Below, one piece after another: positions 11,424 through 23,338 of a DNA stretch of 64,000 bases. The notes under the pieces were generated by a model that did not search any database, was not told the DNA's origin, and was given only the letters and a program-made list of their open reading frames with translations. This DNA comes from Camellia lanceoleosa (lineage: Eukaryota; Streptophyta; Magnoliopsida; Ericales; Theaceae): positions 139,440,223 to 139,504,222 of the forward strand of contig CM045761.1 of the NCBI GenBank assembly GCA_025200525.1, read 5' to 3'. Numbering within the stretch: the stretch's first letter is position 1; each line of letters opens with the position of its first letter. A program made the translations under genes and the position numbers.

Positions 11424-12163
11424 GAGGGACTCTATTTGAACCCAAAATATATTTCAGTACGCCCAATTTAAATTCATAAATTTTAATTCCTAATATATCG
11501 TAATATGAATTTACTAATAAGGACAACACATATTAAACCCCAAAATAAATATTTTTTTCTTCTCATAGTACACCCTAATCAGTTATTCCTATTCTTATTC
11601 AAATCTGTGTATTTTTTTCCCCAAGTGATCAAAGTTTTTTCTTCTTCTTTTTCTTCTTCTTCTTCTTCATCCTCCCTCCAAAACTCCAATCCACCCCACC
11701 AAAACTCACCATCATCATCAACATCATGGTTTTTTTATTATTTTGAAACCCTAAACCCTAGAAGAAAGTTTGAACAAAATTAAATAATGGATGAGAGTAA
11801 TAATCAAAATAGTTTTTTTGAAACAACTCATCAAAAAGGAGATAAGTATTCATATAAAGGGGTTTCACAATTTTTGTAGAACACAATCAATTATTTTCTA
11901 TATTGTTTTTTTACAAAAATTAAAGGGCCTAGTAATTAAATTAACATATTATTAGAGTTGTTCTTATTTTATCATTTAAATAGTACATTATTTGAGAATT
12001 ACTCTTTCTTGTTAGAGCTGAATGCTTATATGCTTATAAGTTTGGTTTTTACTTTTCCACGAGCATTCTTGTGGATAATTTATAATGTAAAAGTTTTATA
12101 ATGCTTATGTAAAAGTTTTTTTTTTTTCCTGTACTTATAACGTTTATGTACTTATAAGATTGG

Positions 12164-12213
<50 letters not shown>

Positions 12214-12422
12214 TTGAGAATTATTTTTTTGTATTGAAAAGATCTAAAATGATTTAGTTTTTTTAGTTTGTTTATTATTTATTATTTGGGTTTACCTTGA
12301 GGGTAATTTGAGAAAAATAATAGGGTGTAATGAGAGTAAAATAATATTTTAAATAATTAAATAAGGTGTACTTAGAAATTGTGAGTACTTAATGATTTTT
12401 TTGGATGTAAATAGAATCCCCC
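11424..12422. mobile_element. Non-autonomous Mutator-like element (MULE), 999 bp
   Basis: A perfect 9-bp duplication ATGATGGTG flanks it (11415-11423 and 12423-12431). The termini are related inverted repeats: GAGGGACTCTATTT on the left and, as reverse complement, GGGGGATTCTATTT on the right. It splits the copy 2 chromodomain codons: HHHG lies on the right side and the ATWE-containing continuation on the left. Subterminal sequences match the Pack-MULE-like element at 40345-41562 (acattaaacc, acgccctaat/acaccctaat, and gggtaattt toward the right), so both belong to one family. No transposase is visible. It contains a CT microsatellite at 12164-12207. Confidence 0.9.
12164..12207. repeat. CT microsatellite
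   Basis: Nearly pure (CT)n of about 40 bp inside the MULE. Confidence 0.95.
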
Positions 12423-13854
12423 ATGATGGTGTCGTAGTACTTTGACTAGAGGTACAGTTTTACCTCTCAAGACTTGCTCTCGAGTATCTAGAATCTTCAT
12501 TGGTCTCTCCTCGTAGGACACACTTTTATTTATTCAAGATCCGTCAAGTCTAAGAAATGAGATAGGTCGGGCTCATACTTGTGAAGCATTGAGATATGAA
12601 ACACGTCATGTATCCCGAATAATTATGGGGGCAAAGCAAAGCGATAAGCAACTTCCCCCACTCGTTCAATGATATCAAAGGGACCGATGAACCTAGGTGA
12701 TAGCTTTCCGCTCTAGCCAAATCTCATCAAACCTTTTCTAGGTGATATCTTCAAAAACACATGGTCACCTACTTCAAAAGACAATGGATGTCTTCTCTTA
12801 TCTGCATAGCTTAGCGCCGTGATTAACCTCTTTCGAATGATAGCTACTTTTTTCGTGGTTTTACAAACCAAATCTGGTCCAAGCATGGGTGAATCTCCTA
12901 CCTCAGCCCAACACACCGATGACTTGCAAGGACACCCATATAGGGCTTCAAAAGGCACCATCCCAATACTAGCCTGAAAGCTATTACTGTAGGCAAACTC
13001 GGCTAGCAACAAATATTTCTCCCATGACCCTTTGAAATCCAATACACACGCTCTCAACATGTCTTCCAAAACTTGAATTGTGCACTTAGACTAATCATCA
13101 GTTTGAGGGTGGTAAGTAGTACTAAAAGTCAACTAAGTCCCCATAACGGTTTGTAAGCTCTGCCATAACTGCACGGTGAAGCAAGGGTCTCTATTTGAGA
13201 CAATGCTCACCAGAACCCCATGAAGCCAAACAATCTCCTTAACATAGAGTTCTGCTAGGTAATCCACTGTGTCGCCCATACTCATTGCCAGAAAATGTGT
13301 CGACTTAGTTAGTTGGTCTACTATGACCCAAACGGCATCATTACCTATATGTGTTCTAGGAAGACACAAACAAAATCCATTGTGATGTGTTCCCACTTTC
13401 ATTTGGCTACCAGTAAGGGTTAGAACAACCCGGCTGGCCTTTGATGCTCTACTTTGACTTGTTGACAAGTTAGGGATTTAGACACAAATAAGGCTACATC
13501 CTTCTTCATGCCCTTCCACTAGAATTGTTGGCTTAAATCATGATACATTTTCGTACCTCCTGGATGGATCGCAAGATAGGAGTGATGAAACTCTTGAAGT
13601 ACGTTATCTCTACAAGATTTTGGCACAAAAAGGCGATCTACATAATGGATACTCGAGTCAGAGTGTACCCTCAGCCCTTTCTTTTCTTTCCCTTGCAAGA
13701 TTTTCTTTCTAAGTGCTTCTACCTCCGAATCATTTTGTTGTGCTTCTAAAACTCGTGTGACTAGGGTTGGCTATGCTAAAATTGAAAACAAGGTAGCTTG
13801 ACTTGATAACTCACCAAGGTGCACATCAAACTCACTTAGATCACCCAATATCTT

Positions 13855-14343
13855 TCACTCCCTTATGGTAAGGTTGGCAACCGAACTCATCGACTTTCTA
13901 CTCAAGGCACCGGCCACCACATTGGCCTTCCCGGGATGATAATGCAATTTGAAATGATAATCTTCCATGTATTCCATCCACCTTCTTTGAGGCAAATTCA
14001 AATCTTTCTGGGAAAATAAATACTTGAGACTCTTATGGTCTGAGAATACATCAAAATTTTCTCCATAAAGGTAGTGTCTCCAAAGCTTTAAAGCAAAAAT
14101 GATTGCAACTAATTGAAGATCATGAGTGGGGTAGTTTCTCTCATGGGTTTTTAATTGACGTGAACCGTATGCCACAACTTTACCTTCTTCCATTAAGACA
14201 CATCCCAATCCCTCTCTAGAAGCATGGCAATAAACTGTATAATCCAACCCTCTATCTGGACTAATTAAGATTGGTGCTGAGGTCAATCTAGTCTTCAATT
14301 CTAAGAAAGAATTTTCACATGATTCATTCCAAATGAATCTCAC
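13855..14343 (-). pseudogene. Gypsy copy 2 RNase H domain
   Basis: An open 162-codon frame on the minus strand. It shows the RNase H opening (Asp in [13 protein letters not shown], where YCDAS is usual, so the first acidic residue is His here), then [18 protein letters not shown] with the catalytic Glu position replaced (ELA is usual), and [30 protein letters not shown] with the Asp of the DHKSL motif kept. The end, [16 protein letters not shown], has Gly where VADALSR is usual. Several catalytic acids are thus changed despite the open frame, so decay by point mutation is likely. Confidence 0.85.
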
Positions 14344-15160
14344 CCCTTTCTAGTCAACTTGGTTAGTGGTACCGCCAAGATGGAAAAATCCTTCACAAAC
14401 CGTCTATAATACCCAGCAAGACCCAAGAAGTTACGAATCTCGAAAACGTTCTTAGGTTGTTCCCACTTCAACACTGCTTTAATTTTTGAAGAATCTACCA
14501 TGGCTCCCTCTCTTAAGACAACATGGCCCAAAATCTTCACTTCCGAAAGCCAAAACTCACACTTTTCAAATTTAGCATACAATCGGTGTTCCCAAAGCAA
14601 TTATAAAACAACATAAAGATACTTCTTGTGTTCCTCTTCAGATGGTGAATAAATAAGTATATCGTCCACGAAGACTACCACGAGCTTATCAAGATAATCT
14701 TGGAAAACGTTATTCATTAAATCTATAAATGTGGCGGGAGCATTAGTTAGACCAAATGGCATCACCAGGAATTCATAGTGGCCATATTGTGTGCGAAATG
14801 TCGTTTTAGGGATATCCTCCTCCTTCACTCGCAACTGGTGATAACCCGATCTTAGATCTATTTTTGACAAACAGCGAGAACCCTTAAGTTGGTCAAAGAG
14901 ATCATCTATCCGAGGCAAGGGATATTTGTTTTTGATCGTGGCTCTATTTAACTTACGATAGTTGATACATAGTCGCAACAAAAAAAGTGCCGGTGCTCCC
15001 CATGGTGAGGTACTAGAGCGTATAAAGCCCTTGTCTAACAATTCTTGTAATTGCTTATTTAGGACAAGTAGCTCTACTGGGGCAAATTTATATGGCGACA
15101 TAGAGATGGGCGTCGTACCAGGCACTAGATCTAGAAAATTCTACCTCATGATGAGGTGGT
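14340..15160 (-). pseudogene. Gypsy copy 2 reverse transcriptase
   Basis: Two adjoining minus-strand frames (14601-15125 and 14340-14600) with an in-frame stop between them at 14600. RT motifs are complete: [27 protein letters not shown] (Asp of CIDYR changed to Asn), [26 protein letters not shown], and the active-site box [14 protein letters not shown] intact. Upstream, [12 protein letters not shown] is the usual pre-RT segment. A short deletion removes part of LFAKKKDG near 14980. Close to functional in layout but not intact. Confidence 0.88.
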
Positions 15161-15369
15161 AACTTGGTGAAATCCTCAGGAAAAACATCTGGATACTCAC
15201 AAACCACCTTAGGAAATATCCCCCGAACTGTACTACCTTCATCATTGGCAATAGTCACAAGAACAAAACTAAGTTTGCCTTGACTTCGCGGGTCATACAA
15301 TGGTGGAAACCCTCAATCGACTTTATCCCCTAGAAAATAAAAACAATCTCCACCAGAGGTACATATTGT

Positions 15370-15680
15370 AACCCTTCTCCGGTAACAATCTATAATGGCA
15401 CGATAAGAGGACAACCAATCCATACCAAGAATGGCATCAAACCTCCACATCCGCAATAGCACCAAATTAAAAGGGAGTTGACGTTCAGCTACCTCGATTA
15501 CACACCCTCAACACGCCTGATTTAGAATAGCCTAACCCTCGATTGGTGACTCAACCATGAGTGAAGACTCTAGTTATTCCACTTTTAAGCCCAACATGAA
15601 TGCAAATGCAGATGTGATAAATAAATGTGATGCTCTAGTGTCTATTAATACGTTGGCCCAAGTGTTGTAGATAAGATAAG
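15370..15680 (-). pseudogene. Gypsy copy 2 protease
   Basis: In broken minus-strand frames the retropepsin signature reads DTRASHLFI, where DTGASHSFI is normal. Downstream ILGMDWLSSYRA and the CFYFLG stretch match the copy 3 protease. Aspartic protease cleaves the Gag-Pol polyprotein. Gly-to-Arg in the active-site triad neighbourhood suggests inactivity. Confidence 0.7.
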
Positions 15681-15739
15681 TGCCTTTTATCACTGATGGT
15701 CCAGATGATTGCTCAAAAGTAGTGACTGCATAAACTTGC

Positions 15740-17012
15740 CCTTGGGGCCTCTATTCACCCCGATCTCCTCTCAAAATGTTGGCCGGTTGTGTTGACTATG
15801 CTAATGTGGCACCTTGTACTGCCCTTGATGTCTGTCTAAACTAAACCGATTGATAATTTTATCGTTGACCTTGGCCCACCTGATAACTCCCAGAATTTCA
15901 GGATCCAGAAGCACTCTCCATCCTGATTAGTTGTGGACAAGACCTCTTCATGTGCCCCGATTGCTTACAATGGTAACATGTAGGCAACTATTCCCTTCTT
16001 TGGTTTGGCTTTGAGAACGAGGTGGGTGTTAGTGACTAGGTTTATGTTTGCACTCGGTTGCTTTGTGACCCTACTGACCACATCTAAAACAAGTAACATT
16101 GATAGGACCAGTCCTTCTAGAACTTCTCATAGAAACGGACCCCGATGACTTAGCTTGTTGGGGCATAGATGGAAAAGAAGAAGAAGAACCCTAAGATTTC
16201 TTGAAAGATCCGTTATCACCCTTAGATTCGACATAACTCGGCCTCTTATGTCTCTGCCTAGCTTCCTCAGCCTCTAACATAATCTTCATATGGTCTGAGG
16301 CCTCCACAGTCTATCATACTCCCTATACATATTACCCATCGCCTTCATTAGAATCTTGGGTCTTAATCTCTTCACAAATTCTAAAAACCGACGCTCCTCG
16401 GTCGCCACAAGCTCAGGCACAAAACGTGCTAGACTAGTAAAAGTGGCCTCAAATTATGCCATGGGGGTGTCCAACTGCCTTAGCTCCTCAAATTTTTTCT
16501 CAACCTCTGCCTAGACGTGGGCAGCAAGAACTTCTCTTGGAAGGTGTAGGTGAAGGCCTCCCAAGTATGCTCTACACTATGTTTAACGAACTTCCACCAT
16601 TGACCGGCCTCCCCTTTAACTGATAAGCCACCAACATCACCCAAAGTTCTTCGTCACGGATGTCTAGGATCTCAAATGACCTAATAATCTATTTTAGCCA
16701 TTCATCCGCTTTCATTGGATCAGGTCCACCACTGAACTCGGCGGGGTTAGAACGGAAAAATTCCTTCTTCAAGAAGGAGACTCAAGTTTCCCCCTCAATT
16801 GTCCTCGCCGCTTGCTTGGCTCGGAGTATTTCCATGTCCTCACGAAGAGCCCCCACCTTCTCTTGGGCTAATGCCCCCATTGCATCTTGTGCTGGAGGAA
16901 CAGCCGTATCATTTTGTCCTATCCTTTCTTCTTGGAAAGGTAAATCTTGCTGAACCGGCATATCTTGACTACCTCTGTCTGGCCTGCCACGACCTCTACC
17001 GCGTCCAGACAT
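15740..17012 (-). pseudogene. Gypsy copy 2 gag, broken
   Basis: The start codon is at 17012 on the minus strand. The protein opens MSGRGRGRGRP, the arginine-glycine-rich start usual in this lineage. Capsid-like sequence follows in interrupted frames. Near 15900-16100 there are cysteine-rich stretches consistent with CCHC zinc knuckles that bind RNA. Stops occur several times. The distance from the primer-binding site (about 410 bases) is a normal leader. Confidence 0.75.
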
Positions 17013-17420
17013 CCTATATAGAGGTAGGAAGGAAAGATTTAACTCACAATCCATACATTACATGTTGACTCACATGTCACACATGAGTTAGACACACGCT
17101 TATACAGATACCTAGGTCATATAAAGCACACCACATAATCATAGAAACACATAGAGCACACACGAGTTACTCCCTCAAGATCATGACTAGTCCTATGGCA
17201 CTCAAGGACCTTCTAGTGAAAAAAGTATTGATTAGGTGCCTTTCCAAAAGGATTTCGTTGACTGCAATAGACACAAGTCATATCCCAAGAGATTAACTCC
17301 ATACCCACATAATCACACAAATAGGTAAAACTCTCAAAACAAACTAACATCCCTTGCTAACATGATAACCCTATGCGGTAAAGCCACTTCCCACGAGCTC
17401 CAGGTGTTCCAACTCGGTTT

Positions 17421-17432
17421 GCTCTGATACCA
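17421..17432 (-). other. Primer-binding site, initiator tRNA-Met
   Basis: The plus strand gctctgatacca is TGGTATCAGAGC on the minus strand, the standard plant iMet primer-binding sequence. It lies 3 bases inside the 5' LTR end (17436). Confidence 0.95.
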
Positions 17433-17435
17433 ATT

Positions 17436-18582
17436 TGTAACACCCTGACAAATGAGCCTCCTAGTTCCGCCTTTTCATCCGAGCATTACCAATACATGAT
17501 TGGCAACAAAAACAAAACAAAATAGTAATGCTATAACATTAACAGCATTCCTTCCCTTTTGAACTATTTCCAAGCTTTACAACATTGTCTCATTACGTTT
17601 ACAAACAAAATAAAATAGTTCAACAAGTAAGGAATGATACAACAAAATTAGCTACCGTTCATCTTTTCCTCAAAATTTGTTCCTTGTTACATCAAAATAC
17701 ATGTCTACACATAGTCACCCAAAAACTGCGCTTGGCATATGCATAATATGATTTCAAACATTAGCTTTCACATCTCAAAAGTTTTCTTCAACTCAAAACA
17801 TTTACTTATGAGGCACTTCATCGTCATTTCCTAAAATTGGTTAGCTTTGGGGTGAGCGAAAACTCATTAGGTAACGCATTTAACAAGTTATAACATTAAT
17901 TGAAAAACACATGATCATGTAATGCAACATTTTGTAAATTCTATCATGTATGTGTATGAATGCCTTGTGCATGAGTATGGAATGACAAAGTTAAGGTTTT
18001 TCATGGGCAGTAAATATACTATGACATCCCTAGTAAAAGCCACAATTCAAAATTCATACATAGTTGTAGATTTTGTATGCTGAAAATAATCCCACATTTG
18101 CTGACTCCAGAAACAACGGTGTGATAGGCACCCAAAAACATTTTTTCCTTTTACATTTGTCGACTCCAAAAACGGCGGGCTTGTGGACACCTAAAAATAT
18201 TTTTCCACATTCGTCCGGTGATATGCGCAGACAACGCAATTGGATACCTTGACTTCCCACGTGGGTACCAAATACAATACACAACTCAAATCAACCCAAT
18301 TCACTACCCGAACTCATAGACTATTTATCCCCTTTCAACTTTCTACGGTTCATACCATTATTGTATCATAAAAGAAATTTAGCAATGCATGTGATGCATG
18401 GATTTGTAAATGATTCCAATGCACACAAAATTCACTATTTCACTTTTCAATAATAACCAATGTTCATTTAACAATCATCACTAACCCAAGGTGTTTGTAG
18501 AAAAACGTTTCAAATCATACATTTCAACCTCAAAGTTAAGCAATTACCTTCAATTTCATGTTTTGTAAATCAATTACTTGTT
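17436..18582 (-). mobile_element. Copy 2 5' LTR, truncated
   Basis: Matches 8998-10210 of the left LTR up to tgtaaatcaatta near 18582. After that the sequences are unrelated. The missing half contains the GA stretch and palindrome array, so the element-start side of this LTR (promoter side) is lost. Confidence 0.9.
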
Positions 18583-19600
18583 CAAGATATCTAATACATA
18601 TAATTTTATTGACAAAACTAAGAAATCAGACTTTAATACTAATTTAAACACATAAAACATAAAATATTTTTTAAAGACAAAAAAAAATTAAGATTTTTCT
18701 CTAATAAAATTTTATTAATGTCTTTTATTAATTTGTAATACTTGTGGACATATATTTTATTTTTGTAATTTTTTCAGAGGCTAAATTTGTTTGAATTAAA
18801 TATTTTAGGGACTTAATAGATTCAATCAATAATTTAAAACTAAATGGATTTTAATTTATATACTTTAGGAACTTAGTAAATTCAATCGATAATTCAGAAA
18901 ACTATGTAAATAATTTTATGATAATTTAAGAGTAAAAAATGTAATAAACCCGTGTAACAATTACATCAAACTACAATTTCATCCCTTGTTAGGGATTAGC
19001 TAATTTACCGTGGCTTTTTTAGCTTTCTAACTATTTTAGCCTCGTTAAAAAAAATTGTTGTATTTGGGATAAATTTTAACTTTTTTGTAGCTAATTTAAT
19101 TATTGTGAGAGAAAAAAAATAAAATAATTATAATTTGATTGTGACATTTTGTCTTATGGGTTAAATTCACCTATTTTATTTTTAAGTGGATTTATGTGTA
19201 GATCTTAATAAGTGGACTTATTATCCAATAAATTCTATGATAGCTAACAACATTTTTCATCAAACACTATTAAAAATGTCATTAATTGTTATTTTTTAAC
19301 AATAGTTTGAAAAAATTATCACAAAAATGTCACTAATTATAAGTTTTAGCGACAATTTAAAAAATTCACGAAAAAAATATCACTAATTATAAATTTTAAT
19401 GACAATTAATAAAAATTATGACAAACAAATGTCACTAATTATTTATTTTTAATGACATATACAAAAAAATATTCACAAAAAATATTTTTAACGACAATTT
19501 TATTAAACTTTCAATACCTATTGAAACTCATCAGTAATTTGCCTTTATCTTCTTCATGGGCTAATTTAACCAAAGTAGCTCAAGCTCAACTAAATCAAAC
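18583..19600. other. AT-rich non-coding stretch with short tandem repeat
   Basis: No coding signal. About 19262-19480 holds four diverged units of about 60 bp sharing tgtca(c/t)taatta followed by a-tttt-a-(a/c/t)gacaa. Such subterminal (g)tcactaatt repeats are seen in some CACTA transposons, but no CACTA terminus was found. Confidence 0.5.
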
Positions 19601-19608
19601 ACCAGTCC

Positions 19609-19905
19609 TCACATTCTAAACTCACCCAAACACAAAACCTTCGTCTTAAATCTCCAAAATATTGTTTCACTCTCTTCAGTACACCCCACAAATCGATCGA
19701 TTAGAGCCACCAAAGCTCGGCGACGCAAGCGCGAGCGATGGAGGGATCGATGGGCTCTTCGTCCTCCTCGACGTGGATGGTTCCGGCGAAGATTAGGCGC
19801 TTGGCTTTGAGAGAGAGACAACGCAATGGGAGCCAGCGCTGCCGTACAAGCGAAGCCGGAGGGCGGCGAGATTGGAGGAGACCTCGGCGTTTGCACCTTT
19901 GGCTT
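19609..19905. other. GC-rich island of unknown origin
   Basis: A sharply GC- and CpG-rich block of about 250 bp in AT-rich surroundings. Both strands have short open frames: 95 codons on the minus strand (arginine/proline-rich) and 74 on the plus (from 19738). Neither resembles a known protein. It may be a captured gene fragment or the 5' end of a lost gene. Confidence 0.35.
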
Positions 19906-20065
19906 TGTTTGGTTATTTTTAGCCGAGCATTTGTAGAATTATTTTTTTCATATTTTAGCTAAATTTGTATTTAGATAAATACATCTAAAAAATAAATATA
20001 AAAAATTAATTAAAATATGAAAAAATTCACTAAAAATAAATGAAAATCTGAATAAAAATATTAAC

Positions 20066-20189
20066 AATGGTTGGTGGATATGTGGTTCGAATGGCTCGAA
20101 ACACCCAAAATGATGTGGCTTTGTAAAATGACCTCGTTTTGTCATTTTTGAGCCATTCGACGCCCCATATTTTCGGGCCACCAAACATT
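20066..20189. mobile_element. MITE-like inverted repeat
   Basis: Left end AATGGTTGGTGG and right end CCACCAAACATT are near inverted repeats. Inner inverted segments CGAATGGCTCGAAA and TTTTGAGCCATTCG match as well. The flanks contain taa/tta, but a duplication is not secure. Confidence 0.6.
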
Positions 20190-20904
20190 AATCTAAAAAT
20201 ATACACAAATTTTGTTCGAATCTTCGTTCATTTTTAATTTTTTTTAATATTTAAATCCATTTTTTTAACTTTTGAAGAAGTATAAACAAAAAAAAATTGA
20301 GTAAAATATGAATTTTTTTTTATTAAAAAAAAATGAAAACTCATCTAAAAGAAATTTTTAAAAAATGGATGTTTTCTTGGATTAGGGTTTTGATGGGGGA
20401 AGGGAGAGAAGGTCAAACGACATCGTGTAAAATGTTTTCGACCACTCTAGAAATACTTTAGGGATCCGAACGCTTTACTATTTTAACGCTGTACTATTTT
20501 AATTGAATAGCTTTGGTGATTATTAAATTATTTTTAAGATAATGTCAATGACTTTGTAGTACTGTAGGATCATATTAAATTATATGCTTTGTTTAAAATA
20601 AATGTTCAACAAGTAGAATTTTTCAATATAAGTACTATATTATTTTCATTTTGCAAATTCAGCAATTTCACATATGAACCAACCTATATGGAATTTATTT
20701 GGAGGAATGATTGAATTATTTATTTTTATGTCCTGAAAATGATTTTGGGTTAGTGTACATGTAACTAAAGTTTGTGACTTGGATAACCCACAAGCATAAG
20801 TTTAACTGATCATTTGACAAATGAAACTAATAGAATGGTGGGTGATAGTATTTCCCAAATTTGTGGGCTTTTGATCAATAATATAGAATACAGAAGATTT
20901 ACCA

Positions 20905-21345
20905 GCAGGAACAGAACCAGAATTTTATCATTTTAGGGGTCAAAAGACAAATAATATTTTTTCACCATATAGATAAACACACATGTATGTACAATACGAT
21001 ATATAAATCATATATATAATTCAAATATTTAAAAGAAGTGTATATAATTTAATTTGATAAACCAAATGACCTTTGATAGAGTCGAACGGTGAAGGATTCA
21101 AGTAACCGATCCTAGTTGATGGAACTTAAGTTTTGGTTTGGTTACAAAAAAAAAAAAATAATTATCATAGAAACAATCTCTACTAGGATGAAGAATTTTT
21201 TTGGTAGAAAATAAAAAAAGAATGTAAAATAGAAGAAGAATGAGAAATATATCATTTATACTAAGAAAGACCATTTTATTTATGAAATAATATATATATA
21301 TATATTTAGAAGTCCTAGTTCCATCCCTGCTTGCCGGGTCAACAA
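20905..21345. mobile_element. Possible MITE with AGCAGG-GGAAC termini
   Basis: agcaggaacagaaccagaa near 20911 is inversely matched by ctagttccatccctgct at 21315-21331. Between them is AT-rich sequence. A direct duplication overlaps its right side: about 41 bp starting gaatgagaaatatatc appear at 21239 and again at 21353. Confidence 0.45.
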
Positions 21346-21639
21346 CAGTTTGAATGAGAAATATATCATTTATACTAAGAAAGACCATTTTCTTATATTT
21401 TTCATTTTATTTTATTATTGTTTTTATTTTATATATATATATATATATTTTTTTTATTTATCTATTCTGTATGTTTGTTTTTTTGGCAGCAGAGTGTCTT
21501 ATTTTCAGGTGCTCTAAAATGTTGGCACCTTGCCAATAGCATACTCTGTTTTGTGCTCTGTATTTTTGCAGTGGAGGTGTTGGATACTTGTGCCATGTTA
21601 GTTGGGATGTATTTTATGGTTTTGCGAGATTAGTCATCC

Positions 21640-23338
21640 CTCTGGTAAAGGAATGATTTTAACCATGGGTGTCAAAAATTTCTTTATAAGGCATACAATG
21701 TGTGCTAAACATGCCAATGCAGTGCAAAACTTTTGTATCCATGGCATAACTGTCCTTGAAAAGTGGAAGAGCTAATAATAAACATGATAGAATGAATAAA
21801 ATTCTGAGAAATTCACATCAGAAATTGAGAAAATTCATGCTGCCTTTAGAATTGCTCTTACTGAATATTGGCCATCAGTAATTGCTTTCAAGACTCCGTT
21901 CAATTTGGGCTAGACAAACATCCATACCCGACTGGAATCCAAAGTCAGCTAGATTTTAAATCCACACATCATTACTTTTCCATCAAATGACTCAGTCAGC
22001 TATTGCAGCATCAATAACCAACGGTAATTGGAAGTTTTCTCTATCAAAATAAAGGGAAAGTAAGAAAAATAAATAAAGGAAAGAAAAAGGAAAGTTCTAG
22101 GTGAGTGTCTAGTAGTAGGTGACATCCTGAGAAGGAAAATAGTGAGCAGCTCAAAGAAAAGTGGCTATCTTGTGAAGGAAATAAGTAACTTTAGAAGAAC
22201 TAAAGCAGATTGCGAAGACATATACCTGTTTGTGAAAACCAATTATGGTTAATTTCCGTGGCAGTGACAGTGAAGTTTTGCTCTAGAAATGGGAACAAGT
22301 CAGATGTCTGCTAGCCTGTGGTCTTTTCTATCTTTTGCAAACCAGCTACAGACACCGGAGAAAATGATAACATCCTCCATGGGTGCGGATGCTGTATTTT
22401 TATTCGGTGAAATGACGTCTCTAATTTCTATATCTTCTTCTTTGTCATCTTTTGTAGTTTCTTGAATCTAAAAGACTCATTATTAATTGTTGTACGGTAT
22501 TGCAGAAAGTAATTAAAATTATAAGTCATTTCCTAAGTAAGAAAAGTAAGAGATTCTTAAATGTGTAGTCACAGAACCTCTGGATTCACAAGCATTCTAA
22601 GCCTATAAAGAGGAGTCAAAGTAAAGGATTAGGAAATTAAACAAGAGAGGGCAGCGAAGATAGTCTTGAAAATTAGTGAGAAAACCTAGCCCACTCCCAT
22701 CTTCCATTTATGCACCATCAGAACACCATCTTAAAACCTTCTCTACCATATTAGTCATTTACCGTTTTAAAAACCTCTATGTATCCTTCAAGAGAGTGCT
22801 CATCAAGAAGGCAAACCGAAGCAAATCCAAACATAACGGTTCAAAAAACAATAGCCAAGAAGAATGTTTTAAAGGTTTTTTCAAGGCAGACATCTATACT
22901 ATTCCATCTACCTAATTCTAGTGTTTGCATTGCATTGCGTGACATCTTCGAGTTTGATTGGTTTTGGCTGCATGCTCTCTACTATCATCTTTGGCTTGCT
23001 GGAAACATCGTTCTGTCATGAGTGCATATGATTGCCTTTTAAACGGAAGTTGTATGCTTTGGTTAAGAGTAGTTTAGAATGCAGGCTTAACATATAGTTT
23101 TATTTAGGCATGTTTTAGACACTTTTTTGATTTACTGGATTTTCTGCTATGGATATATGTTTTCGCTTATTAGAGTTGTTCTGTGTACATTTTTGTTTCA
23201 TATTTTCAATTCTTGTTTTCATTTACTTTGAAAATTTGGTAACAAAAGCTTATTTGGTTCGTATATTTTGGTTTTTATGAAGGTAGAATTGAATAGAGAG
23301 AAGCGTTTGCCAAGTAGCTAGAAAGAAGCAAGCAAGCC
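21640..23338 (+). other. Region upstream of the WAK-like gene
   Basis: No gene recognised. Short open frames at 22676-23021 have no recognisable product. The last 60 bases before the ATG at 23339 are purine-rich, as in a leader, with a weak TATA-like tatatttt near 23260. The promoter probably lies here, but no motif is decisive. Confidence 0.4.

Larger units (their letters stand above)
11340..13620 (-). pseudogene. Gypsy copy 2 integrase and chromodomain, split by MULE
   Basis: On the minus strand, integrase core motifs include WVIVDQLTKSTHFL with the first catalytic region (13133-13468), the second in VSIVSNRDPCFTVQLW, then a separate frame with EDMLRACVLDFKGSWEKYL (12713-13069), which follows the third catalytic Glu region. 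The frames are joined by a stop near 13093. A chromodomain-like tail with YEERP...ILDTREQVL starts near 12540 and, after the MULE, finishes with ATWEREVEVRDKY (11345-11423). The zinc-binding region lies near 13450-13560 in broken frames. It is the same family as copy 1 and 3. Stops and the MULE make it a pseudogene. Confidence 0.85.
8998..18582 (-). mobile_element. Ty3/gypsy chromovirus-type element, copy 2 (nested)
   Basis: Minus-strand element inserted in the RT of copy 1. The left (3') LTR is 8998-11083. The right (5') LTR starts at 17436 and matches the left one closely for about 1.15 kb, then matching stops near 18582. A primer-binding site lies at 17421-17432. Domain order on the minus strand is gag, protease, RT, RNase H, integrase, chromodomain. 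AAATC precedes the left LTR, but no matching duplication can be placed on the right because that end was lost. Stops in gag, protease and integrase make it inactive, although RT and RNase H frames are fairly long. Confidence 0.92.

Noticed and set aside
19262..19480. CACTA transposon end
   Set aside because: The tcactaatt repeats look subterminal, but no CACTA terminus, TIR partner or 3-bp duplication was found.
19738..19818. EF-hand protein fragment
   Set aside because: Only one loop-like stretch, followed at once by a stop and with no second EF-hand; too short to call.
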